A stretch of DNA of 30,092 nucleotides from Lachnospiraceae bacterium (GCA_009774215.1 VSNH01000026.1:1-30092), one strand, 5' to 3'; positions 17,276-24,217 are shown, counted from the stretch's first letter. Translations and numbers: made by a program. Notes: generated from the sequence alone by a model not told the origin.

Positions 17276-17680
17276 ATGAAGAGTACTTATGTGCGTGTGA
17301 AAGGCATTATCAAAAAGGGAGATACCTATCTTCTTTTAAAGAGATGGGTGGACGACCGCATTCCCGATCCTTTTGTCTGGGAGTTTATCGACGCGGAGGT
17401 GCCTCACGGCGAGGCGCCTGACGAGACGATGCTGAACGCGATCTCGGAGCTTTTGTCCATCAGCGGCAAGATTGAGAAGGTCGAGTATACATGGTCCCAG
17501 CTTCTCGGTGAGACCCACTGCGTGGGCATCGCTTACATCTGTTCCATCCCGGAGGAGGAGGAAGCCAACATCGTTTTGTCGGAGGATTACGGCAGCTACG
17601 AGTGGGTGAAGAGGAAAGACTTCCCGAAGTATATTGAGAACCAGTATGTACTGAAGGATTTGGAGGGCAAGAAGCTTTGA
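17276..17680 (+). CDS. Nudix-fold protein with a degenerate Nudix box
   Basis: The 134-residue protein has the Nudix beta-alpha-beta layout: a first strand VRVKGIIKKGDTYLLLKR, a WEF segment, and a late strand YEWVKRKDFPKYI. The catalytic box should follow the G-x5-E-x7-REUxEExGU pattern. Here the corresponding stretch, GEAPDETMLNAISELLSISG, lacks the REUxEE core, so hydrolysis of a nucleoside diphosphate derivative is doubtful. Its stop codon overlaps the TTG start of pyrF, which suggests coupled production and possibly a regulatory or nucleotide-binding role in pyrimidine metabolism; that is inference. Confidence 0.65.
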   Translation: MKSTYVRVKGIIKKGDTYLLLKRWVDDRIPDPFVWEFIDAEVPHGEAPDETMLNAISELLSISGKIEKVEYTWSQLLGETHCVGIAYICSIPEEEEANIVLSEDYGSYEWVKRKDFPKYIENQYVLKDLEGKKL

Positions 17681-18627
17681 TTAATACACTGACAGAGAAG
17701 ATCAAGAAACTGGAGGCGCCCATTGTGGTGGGACTTGACCCGACCATGAAGTTTGTGCCGGAGTATATCAAAAAGCAGGCTTTTGCCGAGCACGGGGAAA
17801 CCATGAAAGGCGCGGCGGAAGCGATCTGGCTGTTTAATAAGGGTATCGTGGATGCGGTATGCGATCTCGTTCCGGCGGTAAAGCCGCAGATCGCCATGTA
17901 TGAGCAGTTCGGCGTGGAGGGCGTGCACGCTTTTCAGAAGACGGTTGCCTACTGTAAGGAGAAGGGGCTTGTCGTGATCGGGGACATCAAGCGCGGCGAT
18001 ATCGGCTCTACCTCCGAGGCTTACGCGGTGGGGCACTTGGGGCAGGTGCAGGTCGGAGAGACCATGTGCCGCGGTTTTGAAGAGGATTTTGCCACGGTCA
18101 ATCCGTACCTCGGTTCTGACGGCGTGAAGCCTTTTATCGAGGTATGCAAGAAGGAGAAGAAGGGTCTCTTTATTCTCGTAAAGACTTCCAACCCGAGCAG
18201 CGGCGAGTTTCAGGATCGTCTCATGCTGCCGGAGGGATGTACGGATGCGTCGAAGGCCAGACCGCTCTATGAGATCGTCGCTGAGAAAGTTGCAGGATGG
18301 GCGGCGGATCACATGGGCGAGACCTACAGCTATATCGGTGCGGTGGTGGGCGCGACCTATCCCGAGATGGGAAAGATTCTGAGACAGATTATGCCAAAGT
18401 CATACATTTTGGTGCCCGGTTACGGCGCACAGGGCGGCAAGGGCAAGGATTTGAAACACTTTTTCAACGAGGACGGCCTTGGAGCTATCGTCAACTCTTC
18501 CAGAGGTATCATAGCGGCTTATCAGCAGGAGGCTTACGCGAAATACGGGCCGGAGAATTATGCCGACGCGTCGCGGGCGGCGGTGATCGCTATGAAGGAA
18601 GATATCAGGGAAGGCGTATTCTGCTAA
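17677..18627 (+). CDS. pyrF: Orotidine 5'-phosphate decarboxylase
   Basis: The 316-residue protein matches the type 2 OMP decarboxylases, which are longer than the E. coli type. It has VVGLDPTMKF near residue 17, VKPQIAMYEQFG, the catalytic GDIKRGDIGST, VNPYLGSDGVKPF, KTSNPSSGEFQ and the phosphate-binding VPGYGAQGG and NSSRGI. The enzyme makes UMP in the last step of pyrimidine synthesis. The TTG start at 17677 overlaps the TGA of the Nudix-like gene and has GGAGGG about 9 nt upstream. No other pyr gene is in the window. Confidence 0.95.
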   Translation: MINTLTEKIKKLEAPIVVGLDPTMKFVPEYIKKQAFAEHGETMKGAAEAIWLFNKGIVDAVCDLVPAVKPQIAMYEQFGVEGVHAFQKTVAYCKEKGLVVIGDIKRGDIGSTSEAYAVGHLGQVQVGETMCRGFEEDFATVNPYLGSDGVKPFIEVCKKEKKGLFILVKTSNPSSGEFQDRLMLPEGCTDASKARPLYEIVAEKVAGWAADHMGETYSYIGAVVGATYPEMGKILRQIMPKSYILVPGYGAQGGKGKDLKHFFNEDGLGAIVNSSRGIIAAYQQEAYAKYGPENYADASRAAVIAMKEDIREGVFC

Positions 18628-18638
18628 ATTTACATTTT

Positions 18639-18669
18639 TGAATATTCTGTTAGAAAAGACGGCATACTA
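18639..18669 (+). promoter_or_regulatory. Sigma-G-like forespore promoter for spoVAD
   Basis: TGAATA (18639-18644), an 18-nt spacer and CATACTA (18663-18669) match the sigma-G pattern known from Bacillus (GNATR, 17-18 nt, CATNNTA). This is the expected class for spoVA genes. Transcription would begin near 18676, just after the left arm of the inverted repeat at 18659-18702. Confidence 0.7.
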
Positions 18670-18702
18670 TCCTTAATCATGTAAGAAAGGATCGTATGCC
18701 GT
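18659..18702 (+). promoter_or_regulatory. Inverted repeat enclosing the spoVAD ribosome binding site
   Basis: A 16-nt arm (18659-18674, ACGGCATACTATCCTT) is complementary at 15 of 16 positions to 18687-18702, with a 12-nt loop. The right arm contains most of the AAAGGA ribosome binding site and ends 1 nt before the ATG. The left arm contains the sigma-G -10 box, so a transcript from that promoter lacks the left arm while read-through from pyrF includes it. Confidence 0.75.
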
Positions 18703-18703
18703 T

Positions 18704-19720
18704 ATGTTGGGAAAACAGAGCATTCAGTTTGAGAGGAAACCGTACATCATAAGCAGCGCCTCCATTGTGGGCAGCAAGGAAGCAGAGGGCCCCATGGGGG
18801 AGCTTTTTGACAAGGTCGGTTATGATGACAGCTTTGGTGCGGAAAACTGGGAGGAGGCGGAGAGCCGTCTGCAGAAAGAGGCATTAGAGATTGCCATCTC
18901 GAAAGCGGGGCTTACCAAGCAGGATATTCAGATGGTGTTTGCGGGAGACCTGCTTGGGCAGTCCATTGCCAGCAGCTTTGGGCTGGCGGGGTATCAGCTT
19001 CCCCATGTAGGACTTTACGGCGCATGTTCCACCTGCGGGCTGTCCTTAACCATGGGCGGCGCGATGGTTTCCGCGGGATTTGCCGACAAGGCGGCATGTA
19101 TCACTTCCAGCCATTTTGCCAGTGCGGAGAAGGAGTTTCGCTTCCCGCTTTCCTATGGCAACCAGAGACCCAAGTCGGCAACGTGGACGGTGACGGGCAG
19201 CGGCGCCTTCCTCGTCTCTTCACAGCCGGGGCAGCAGACGCGGGCGATGATGGAGGGCGTGACGGTCGGAAAAATCGTGGATTACGGCGTGAAGGATTCC
19301 ATGAATATGGGCGCCTGCATGGCTCCGGCAGCCGCGAGCACAATCGTACAGAATCTGGAAGATTTCGGCAGGGAACCGAAGGACTACGACAAGATTATCA
19401 CCGGGGATCTGGGCGAGGTAGGACAAAAGCTTTTGTTTGATCTGCTGGCGGAGAAGCAGATTGATATCACAAGGCAGCACATGGACTGCGGCATCGAGAT
19501 TTACGACAACGAGAAACAGCACACGGACGCGGGCGGTTCGGGCTGTGGGTGCAGCGCGGTGGTGCTGTCGGCATATGTCTTGAAAAAGATCGAGGAGGGT
19601 ATTTGGAAGAGGGTGCTCTTTCTGCCTACTGGGGCGCTTCTGTCTAAGACCAGCTACAATGAAGGGCAGTCGATCCCGGGCATTGCGCACGGGGTGGTGT
19701 TGGAGTGGTATAAGGGGTAA
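18704..19720 (+). CDS. spoVAD: Stage V sporulation protein AD
   Basis: The 338-residue thiolase-fold protein matches SpoVAD throughout: the YGACSTCGLSLTMGGAM block, SSHFASAEKEFRFPLSYGNQRP, TVTGSGAF, ITGDLGEVG and the closing LPTGALLSKTSYNEGQSIPGIAHGVV. SpoVAD binds dipicolinic acid and is needed to load it into the spore through the SpoVA channel. In most spore formers it lies between spoVAC and spoVAE; here it stands alone, with spoVAE about 4.7 kb downstream and no spoVAC visible. The ATG has AAAGGA 12 nt upstream, which is a long spacing. A sigma-G-like promoter precedes the gene and a terminator follows it. Confidence 0.94.
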   Translation: MLGKQSIQFERKPYIISSASIVGSKEAEGPMGELFDKVGYDDSFGAENWEEAESRLQKEALEIAISKAGLTKQDIQMVFAGDLLGQSIASSFGLAGYQLPHVGLYGACSTCGLSLTMGGAMVSAGFADKAACITSSHFASAEKEFRFPLSYGNQRPKSATWTVTGSGAFLVSSQPGQQTRAMMEGVTVGKIVDYGVKDSMNMGACMAPAAASTIVQNLEDFGREPKDYDKIITGDLGEVGQKLLFDLLAEKQIDITRQHMDCGIEIYDNEKQHTDAGGSGCGCSAVVLSAYVLKKIEEGIWKRVLFLPTGALLSKTSYNEGQSIPGIAHGVVLEWYKG

Positions 19721-19738
19721 GTAAAGATGAAAAATTGG

Positions 19739-19776
19739 GGAAGATCGAGCATGGCTCGGTCTTCTTGCTTGTTTTT
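19739..19776 (+). terminator. Rho-independent terminator after spoVAD
   Basis: AAGATCGAGC (19741-19750) pairs with GCTCGGTCTT (19754-19763) around ATG, with one wobble. A T-rich run ending in TTTTT at 19772-19776 follows. Confidence 0.8.
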
Positions 19777-19810
19777 ACGTAATTTATAATTATGTAAACC
19801 AATAATAAAA

Positions 19811-19874
19811 AGTATACCAAAAAATCGACAATCTATACCATTCTACCCGAAAAAAGGCGGATTCGTGATATGAT
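19811..19874 (+). promoter_or_regulatory. Putative activator site and -10 box for the anti-anti-sigma operon
   Basis: TATACC occurs at 19813-19818 and again at 19834-19839, exactly 21 nt (two helical turns) apart, with a weaker TCTACC at 19842-19847. A TATGAT -10 box lies at 19869-19874 with no recognisable -35, as in activator-dependent promoters. The 29-nt stretch 19811-19839 matches 22617-22645 at 23 of 29 positions, upstream of the phosphatase gene. Confidence 0.55.
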
Positions 19875-19940
19875 AAAGTGCTAACTTTAGAATATATGGC
19901 CTTAAATTAGAAACAGAGGAAAGAAAGGGGTACATGATTT

Positions 19941-20252
19941 ATGACGATTGAAAAGAAAGAAAACGGAAATGAAGTTATGCTTTTGCCTGCAGGGCGGCTT
20001 GACACCACCACCGCGCCTCAGTTGGAAGCGGAGATCAACACATGTATTGCGAGCGCGGAGACGCAGAAGCTGACGCTGGATTTTAAAGATTTGGAATATC
20101 TTTCTTCCGCGGGTCTGCGCATCCTTCTGGCAGCGCACAAGGCGTTTATGAAACGGAAAGGCGGAATGACAATCTGCCATGTCAACGAGACGATTCAGGA
20201 GGTTTTTGAGGTTACGGGATTTCTGGATATTCTCAATATAGTAGAAGAATAG
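19941..20252 (+). CDS. STAS-domain anti-anti-sigma factor (SpoIIAA/RsbV-like)
   Basis: The 103-residue protein is a single STAS domain. The phospho-acceptor loop is YLSSAGLRILL (Ser55 or Ser56), preceded by the strand LTLDFKDL. In partner switching the unphosphorylated form binds an anti-sigma kinase or another switch protein and frees its target; the kinase phosphorylates that Ser and a PP2C phosphatase resets it. The kinase (20377) and phosphatase (22484) genes are next to it, but no cognate sigma factor gene is adjacent, so the target may be encoded elsewhere. The start is ATG with AGGAAAGAAAGGGG upstream. Confidence 0.92.
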   Translation: MTIEKKENGNEVMLLPAGRLDTTTAPQLEAEINTCIASAETQKLTLDFKDLEYLSSAGLRILLAAHKAFMKRKGGMTICHVNETIQEVFEVTGFLDILNIVEE

Positions 20253-20290
20253 TAGCAGCTTGTCCGTAAGAAAGCATAAATTTTACAGGA

Positions 20291-20329
20291 GCAAGCCCCA
20301 TCAGTGAAGTTGATTTATATTGGGCTTGC
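20291..20329 (+). other. Stem-loop between anti-anti-sigma and kinase genes
   Basis: GCAAGCCC (20291-20298) pairs perfectly with GGGCTTGC (20322-20329) across a 23-nt loop. No U-run follows, so it may set the ratio of the two proteins or protect RNA ends rather than terminate. Confidence 0.45.
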
Positions 20330-20376
20330 GGCGTGACTGTGAAGGTACTGAACAGTTACGAATAGAGGGAGCGCAT

Positions 20377-20784
20377 ATGAAAGAGCTAACGGTTGAAGCA
20401 ACAGTGGAGAGCATTCCGGTTATTACGGAATTTGTGGACGGGCAGCTGGAACAGTTTGATTGCCCGATGAAGGCGCAGGCACAGATTGATATTGCCATAG
20501 ACGAATTGTTCAGCAACATCGTTCACTATGCGTATTATCCCGGAACGGGGCCGGCGACGGTGCGGGTGGAGGTGATGGAGGAGCCGCTTTCCGTGGTTAT
20601 CACGTTTATCGACCAGGGCGTGCCCTACGACCCGCTTGCAAAAGCGGATCCGGACGTGACGTTGTCCGCGGAAGAGAGGGATGTCGGCGGACTTGGTATT
20701 TACATTGTAAAGAAAAATATGAACGAGATTACCTACGAGTATAAGGACGGAAAGAATATCCTGAGAATACGCAAGGAGATATAA
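20377..20784 (+). CDS. Serine-protein kinase/anti-sigma factor (RsbW/SpoIIAB-like ATPase)
   Basis: The 135-residue GHKL ATPase has the N-box region DIAIDELFSNIVHYAY (Glu43, Asn47), the ATP-binding DQGVPYDP near 79-86 and GGLGIYIV at 104-111. It is the expected partner of the STAS protein 124 nt upstream: it phosphorylates that protein on Ser and holds a sigma factor or other target when free. The ATG at 20377 with AGAGGGA upstream is preferred over an in-frame TTG at 20320. The gene's end overlaps the frame of the PAS pseudogene. Confidence 0.9.
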   Translation: MKELTVEATVESIPVITEFVDGQLEQFDCPMKAQAQIDIAIDELFSNIVHYAYYPGTGPATVRVEVMEEPLSVVITFIDQGVPYDPLAKADPDVTLSAEERDVGGLGIYIVKKNMNEITYEYKDGKNILRIRKEI

Positions 20785-21041
20785 CGCATATATCGGAACA
20801 ATGGGAGCACAGGGATCTATACAGGGAAATCGTAACCAGTCTGATGGAAGGCGTTATGGTGATCGGCATGAACGGCAAGATTGTCTTGCTGAATCCGGCG
20901 GCGGAACAGATGCTCTGACTGACACAGGAGGATATCGGGGATTCTTTTGTCAACATATTTCTGACAAGAGAGGGGACGGACGACAGCGGCATTGTCTTGA
21001 AGATGCTGAAAATGATTAAGGAGAAGGAGCATCTGCAATAA
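20781..21041 (+). pseudogene. PAS-domain protein fragment broken by an in-frame TGA
   Basis: In the frame beginning at 20781 the sequence reads EHRDLYREIVTSLMEG, then VMVIGMNGKIVLLNPAAEQML, a typical PAS-domain start. A TGA at 20916-20918 interrupts it, and LTQEDIGDSFVNIFLTREG and further residues continue to a TAA at 21039-21041. The two halves join without a frameshift and the stop replaces a residue that is commonly Gly. There is no good start codon, although AAGGAG of the preceding gene sits at the right place. The expected output domain is missing. It was probably the third gene of the STAS/kinase operon. It ends 3 nt before the convergent phosphatase gene. Confidence 0.75.
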
Positions 21042-21044
21042 TGT

Positions 21045-22484
21045 CTAAACCGTCTGCGGATTGTCCAGCTTTTTCAGGTAGGACACGCAGAGCATGGTAA
21101 TATCGTCGAACTGCGGGGCTTCACCCACAAAGGCATCTATGTCGGCCTTTACGGCGGGTAGAAGTTCCGCAGGTTTTTTGTCGGTATTTTTGGAAAGCAC
21201 TTCGGTAAGACGATCCATGCCGTAAAGCTCATGGGCCGCGTTGGTGGCCTCGGTCACGCCGTCCGTGTACTGGAAAATTTTGTCTCCCGGGGAAAGCTGT
21301 ATGCTTCCGCTCTGATATACCATATCTTCCATGCCGGCAAGCACGAAGCCGGGGCGCAGCTTGTGGGCTTCGTAAATGCCGCCAGCCTTTGCGATAAAGG
21401 GCATTTCATGTCCCGCGTTGACAAAAGTAAATTCTCCTGTCGCAAGGTTGAGAACGCCCTCAAAGGCGGTGATGAACAGCCCCTCGTTGTTGGAGCGGCA
21501 CAGCAGCTCGTTGACTTCCGAAAAGACTTCGCCCAAATCGACACCGGGCTTGGTGTGGTCGTTGATCAGCGTTTTGCCGATCACCATAAAGAGGGCAGCA
21601 GGCACGCCTTTGCCCGAAACGTCGGCAATCACGATGGCCAGATGCGTCTCGTCCACCATAAAGAAATCGTAGAAGTCGCCGCCCACCTCCTTTGCGGGAT
21701 TCATGGTGGCATAGATGTCAAACTCAGGACGTTCCGGGAAGGCGGGGAAAATACAGGGAAGCATATCGGCCTGAATCCGGGTCGCCACGTCAAGCTCCGT
21801 GGAGATGCGCTGTCTTTCTTCGCTGTCCTTAATCTGCCGTTCCAGAAGGCGTCTCGTTCTTGCGGCAACCGTGGTGCATATGGAAGAGATACCAAGCAGA
21901 GTCAGGGCACGGGGCACCACGAAAAAGAGGGTGGCCTCAAACAGCATTTTACCGGTGATAACCCGTTTTGTGATATCGGGCTCATTGATCATCAGATTCA
22001 GATCCCCTTCCCCGATGTACATGCCCACATAGATGGAGGCGGAAAAAAGCGCCCAGGATGCCACAAGCGTAAGCTTGGTCAGACTTTGGCTGTAATAATG
22101 GCAGCTCAGGGCAATCGGCACTGCCCATGCCAGCACGCCGTGCTTGGGCATGGCGCTTGACAGGATAAAGATGCTGATAATGCCGCAGACGACAATGCCG
22201 TATTTCAGCCATGAAGGTGTACCGCCCGTAATCCGGCAGAGCAGCGTCGGTATCAGGAAAAACAGGATGGTGAAAGGCATACCGATGTTCATGATAATGG
22301 GCGGGATGATAAAGATGCCAAGGATGTTGAACAGCCATGCCAGAGCGCCCACGCCCGCGCATACGGAAAGGCATTTGGCGGCGTATCGGTTGGCTTCCGC
22401 CTCGTTTTCCAGAAGCGCCTGCCACTGTGTGTCGGTATTTGATTGTTTCTGTTTTTTGCTGCGTTTCTCTCTCGATATCTTCAT
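21045..22484 (-). CDS. Membrane PP2C-type serine phosphatase (SpoIIE/RsbU-like)
   Basis: The 479-residue protein has about six membrane segments between residues 42 and 205, a coiled-coil-like linker (about 205-240), and a SpoIIE phosphatase domain. The domain has the signature ELDVATRIQADMLP, VGGDFYDFF with metal ligand Asp270, IADVSGKGVPAALFM with Asp288, TAFEGVLNLATGEFTFVNAGH, FQYTDGVTEA and the final FDDITMLCV. It should dephosphorylate an anti-anti-sigma STAS protein, most simply the one at 19941, in response to a membrane signal. The N-terminal membrane domain is not a known sensor type to me. The gene is convergent with the STAS operon and has a related upstream motif. GAGGAT supports the ATG start. 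Confidence 0.92.
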   Translation of the reverse strand: MKISREKRSKKQKQSNTDTQWQALLENEAEANRYAAKCLSVCAGVGALAWLFNILGIFIIPPIIMNIGMPFTILFFLIPTLLCRITGGTPSWLKYGIVVCGIISIFILSSAMPKHGVLAWAVPIALSCHYYSQSLTKLTLVASWALFSASIYVGMYIGEGDLNLMINEPDITKRVITGKMLFEATLFFVVPRALTLLGISSICTTVAARTRRLLERQIKDSEERQRISTELDVATRIQADMLPCIFPAFPERPEFDIYATMNPAKEVGGDFYDFFMVDETHLAIVIADVSGKGVPAALFMVIGKTLINDHTKPGVDLGEVFSEVNELLCRSNNEGLFITAFEGVLNLATGEFTFVNAGHEMPFIAKAGGIYEAHKLRPGFVLAGMEDMVYQSGSIQLSPGDKIFQYTDGVTEATNAAHELYGMDRLTEVLSKNTDKKPAELLPAVKADIDAFVGEAPQFDDITMLCVSYLKKLDNPQTV

Positions 22485-22581
22485 GGCTGATCCTCATTTG
22501 CTTTTTGATATAGGCGGTTTGCTGCGGGACGCTTCCGGCGCAAATTCATGCGTCTGTTGATCCGTCAGCATACTCTCATAT

Positions 22582-22645
22582 AGTATAGCAGAGAAAGAGA
22601 GGGAGCCGCCTTGCAAAGTATACCGAAAAAAGCGCAATCTGTACC
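22582..22645 (-). promoter_or_regulatory. Putative activator site and -10 box for the phosphatase gene
   Basis: Read on the plus strand, 22617-22645 holds AGTATACC and TGTACC in the same 21-nt phasing as the site at 19811. On the minus strand TATACT (22582-22587) is a good -10 box with no clear -35. It lies 29 nt from the near edge of the motif, similar to the spacing at the STAS operon. The motif is inverted relative to this gene. Confidence 0.45.
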
Positions 22646-22740
22646 GGCAAGGAAGGGCGGAAGAAGCTGCCGGAAAGTTATTATATAAATGTGAAAAGTA
22701 ACTATAAATTCTGCTCCTGAACCCGAGATGAATATTTTAC

Positions 22741-22769
22741 TTGGAAAAATCTTTCAATATGATTATAAT
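22741..22769 (+). promoter_or_regulatory. Sigma-A promoter for the 80-residue protein gene
   Basis: TTGGAA (22741-22746), a 17-nt spacer and a perfect TATAAT (22764-22769) lie about 40 nt before the ATG at 22810. Confidence 0.65.
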
Positions 22770-22809
22770 AATTGTTAGATAAAAGGAATGGACAGGAAGC
22801 GGGATCGGA

Positions 22810-23052
22810 ATGAGAGAGATGGAATTTAAGATGGAGCGTCCGGGGCTTCTCAAAGAGGGCGACCGGGTGACGGTGACCGAGGGCGTTCTTCCAAGCAATT
22901 ATTATTATACGATCGACCCGTCCCTTGCCATGTCCGGCAATTTTCCGTTTCGGGAGCGGATGCTTGAGCGGGAGGGCGTGGTGACGGAGGTCATCGAGAA
23001 TGCCAGAGGTTTCTATGTAAAAGCAAGATTTGAACGTGAGAAGAACTTCTAG
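22810..23052 (+). CDS. Small soluble protein of unknown function (80 aa)
   Basis: I do not recognise this family. The protein has no signal peptide or membrane segment. It has strand-rich stretches (GDRVTVTEGVLPSNYYYTI, EGVVTEVIENARGFYVKARF) that would suit a small beta-barrel such as an SH3-like fold. A strong promoter lies upstream and the codon use resembles the neighbours, so it is probably real. Its last residues (REKNF) and TAG stop lie inside a copy of the structured element (outer stem 23034-23134), so the C-terminus may have been set by arrival of the element. Confidence 0.7.
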   Translation: MREMEFKMERPGLLKEGDRVTVTEGVLPSNYYYTIDPSLAMSGNFPFRERMLEREGVVTEVIENARGFYVKARFEREKNF

Positions 23053-23163
23053 CCGCTCACAGCAAGGGCTGTTTCGCCAAGTCAGCATAGCCGACTTGGA
23101 AGTGCTAAGTCTGCTTTGCGGACTTTTCTCACGTAGGAGAATGCCTGCAATGCGGCATTCTCC
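23034..23163. repeat. Structured intergenic element, copy 4 (branched palindrome plus core hairpin)
   Basis: A perfect 9-bp outer stem ACGTGAGAA (23034-23042) pairs with TTCTCACGT (23126-23134). Inside are ACTTC/GAAGT, an AGC-rich hairpin, AAGTCAGC/GCCGACTT (23079-23097) and AAGTCTGC/GCGGACTT (23107-23125). The core hairpin at 23136-23163 has arms GGAGAATGCC/GGCATTCTCC. The core differs by one loop base from those at 6857 and 12295. The element overlaps the end of the 80-residue gene and precedes ridA. Confidence 0.88.
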
Positions 23164-23198
23164 GCAGAATATGAAATTGTAAAGGGAGGATAAAAATT

Positions 23199-23576
23199 AT
23201 GTTAACCAAAGTGTCAACAGACAAAGCGCCGGCGGCGATCGGCCCTTATTCTCAGGGAATTATCGCGGGGGATTTCCTCTTCGCGTCTGGGCAGATTCCG
23301 ATCGACCCCGCTACGGGGGAGATCAAAGGCAAGGATGTGACCGAGCAGGCGGAGCAGGCAATGAAAAACGTGGGCGCGATTCTTTCGGAGGCGGGCACGG
23401 ACTACACGAAAGTGGTGAAGACCACTTGTTTCCTGGCGGAGATGGCGGACTTTGCGGCGTTTAATGCAGTGTATGAAAAGTATTTCACAGAGAAACCGGC
23501 GAGAAGCTGTGTGGCGGTGAAGCAGCTTCCGAAGGATGTGTTGTGTGAAGTGGAAGTTATGGCTTATTTGAAGTAA
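23199..23576 (+). CDS. ridA: RidA-family reactive intermediate deaminase
   Basis: The 125-residue protein matches the Rid/YjgF family from end to end: APAAIGPYSQGI, FASGQIPIDPATGEI, the central TTCFLAEMADFAAFNAVYEKYF, PARSCVAVKQLPKD with the substrate-binding Arg, and CEVEVMAYL. RidA hydrolyses reactive enamines and imines released by PLP enzymes such as threonine dehydratase. AGGGAGGA lies 8 nt before the ATG. The upstream structured element may be part of its leader. Confidence 0.95.
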   Translation: MLTKVSTDKAPAAIGPYSQGIIAGDFLFASGQIPIDPATGEIKGKDVTEQAEQAMKNVGAILSEAGTDYTKVVKTTCFLAEMADFAAFNAVYEKYFTEKPARSCVAVKQLPKDVLCEVEVMAYLK

Positions 23577-23598
23577 AGAAACATCTGCGCAGGATAGC

Positions 23599-23670
23599 GG
23601 TTTACATAAAGCGTGATGGTGCGCGTCAATAAACAATGCGGTCTAAATCATACAAGAGAGGTTTACATAA
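23599..23670 (+). promoter_or_regulatory. Pair of GGTTTACATAA motifs before the shikimate-kinase-like gene
   Basis: GGTTTACATAA occurs at 23599-23609 and 23660-23670, 61 nt apart and in the same orientation. The second ends 3 nt before the ATG and includes part of the ribosome binding site (GAGAGG). The reverse complement appears at 8365-8375 and 19790-19800, also in intergenic DNA. Confidence 0.45.
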
Positions 23671-23673
23671 GTT

Positions 23674-24174
23674 ATGGGCGGAAATAATATCATACTGATC
23701 GGTATGCCCGGAGCGGGGAAGAGCTCGGTGGGCGTGGTGCTGGCGAAGAAGCTTGGTTACGCCTTTGTGGATGCGGATCTGGTAATCCAGAGCTGGGAGG
23801 GAAAGCTTCTGCACGAGATCATAGAGGAGCGCGGCGTAGAAGGTTTCTGGGCGCTGGAGGAAACGGTAGGTGAATCCATGGAGGAGGAGCGAACGGTGAT
23901 TGCCACAGGGGGCAGCGCAGTCTACGGTGAGAACGCGATGGCGCATTATAAGCAGATCGGCAAGGTGGTGTATCTGGCGCTTCCGCTGGAGGAGATCAGG
24001 GAGCGGCTTGGCGACCTCGTGGAGCGGGGCGTGACGCTCAAAAAAGGGCAGGATCTGGACGCGCTTTACGCGGAGCGGCTGCCGCTTTATGAAAAATATG
24101 CCGATATTACCTTGGAGTGCGCGGGGATGTCGATTCGGGAGATTGTGGAGAAAATCGCGGCGGCCTTCCGATAA
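23674..24174 (+). CDS. Shikimate kinase-like P-loop kinase
   Basis: The 166-residue protein has the shikimate kinase layout: Walker A GMPGAGKSS (10-18), FVDAD near 31-35, ATGGSAV near 78-83 and ERLPLY near 134-139 before a C-terminal helix. Shikimate kinase phosphorylates shikimate in aromatic amino-acid synthesis. The usual FRxxE motif, whose Arg holds the shikimate carboxylate, is FWALEE here, and the GGGA loop is GGSA. The substrate may therefore be different, although a diverged true shikimate kinase is possible. No other aro gene is nearby. Confidence 0.75.
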   Translation: MGGNNIILIGMPGAGKSSVGVVLAKKLGYAFVDADLVIQSWEGKLLHEIIEERGVEGFWALEETVGESMEEERTVIATGGSAVYGENAMAHYKQIGKVVYLALPLEEIRERLGDLVERGVTLKKGQDLDALYAERLPLYEKYADITLECAGMSIREIVEKIAAAFR

Positions 24175-24217
24175 GCGGGAAACGCGGCATCATAAGAATT
24201 ATAAAAGAAAGAAAAGC

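Noticed and set aside
19811..19839. TATACC repeats as -35/-10 boxes of a standard promoter
   Set aside because: The 21-nt spacing and sequence do not suit sigma-A, and a better -10 box lies downstream.
20916..20918. Selenocysteine or TGA recoding in the PAS remnant
   Set aside because: TGA is used as the normal stop in several intact genes (for example 15305, 17678, 25573). The residue is not a known redox site, and the protein lacks an output domain and start codon.
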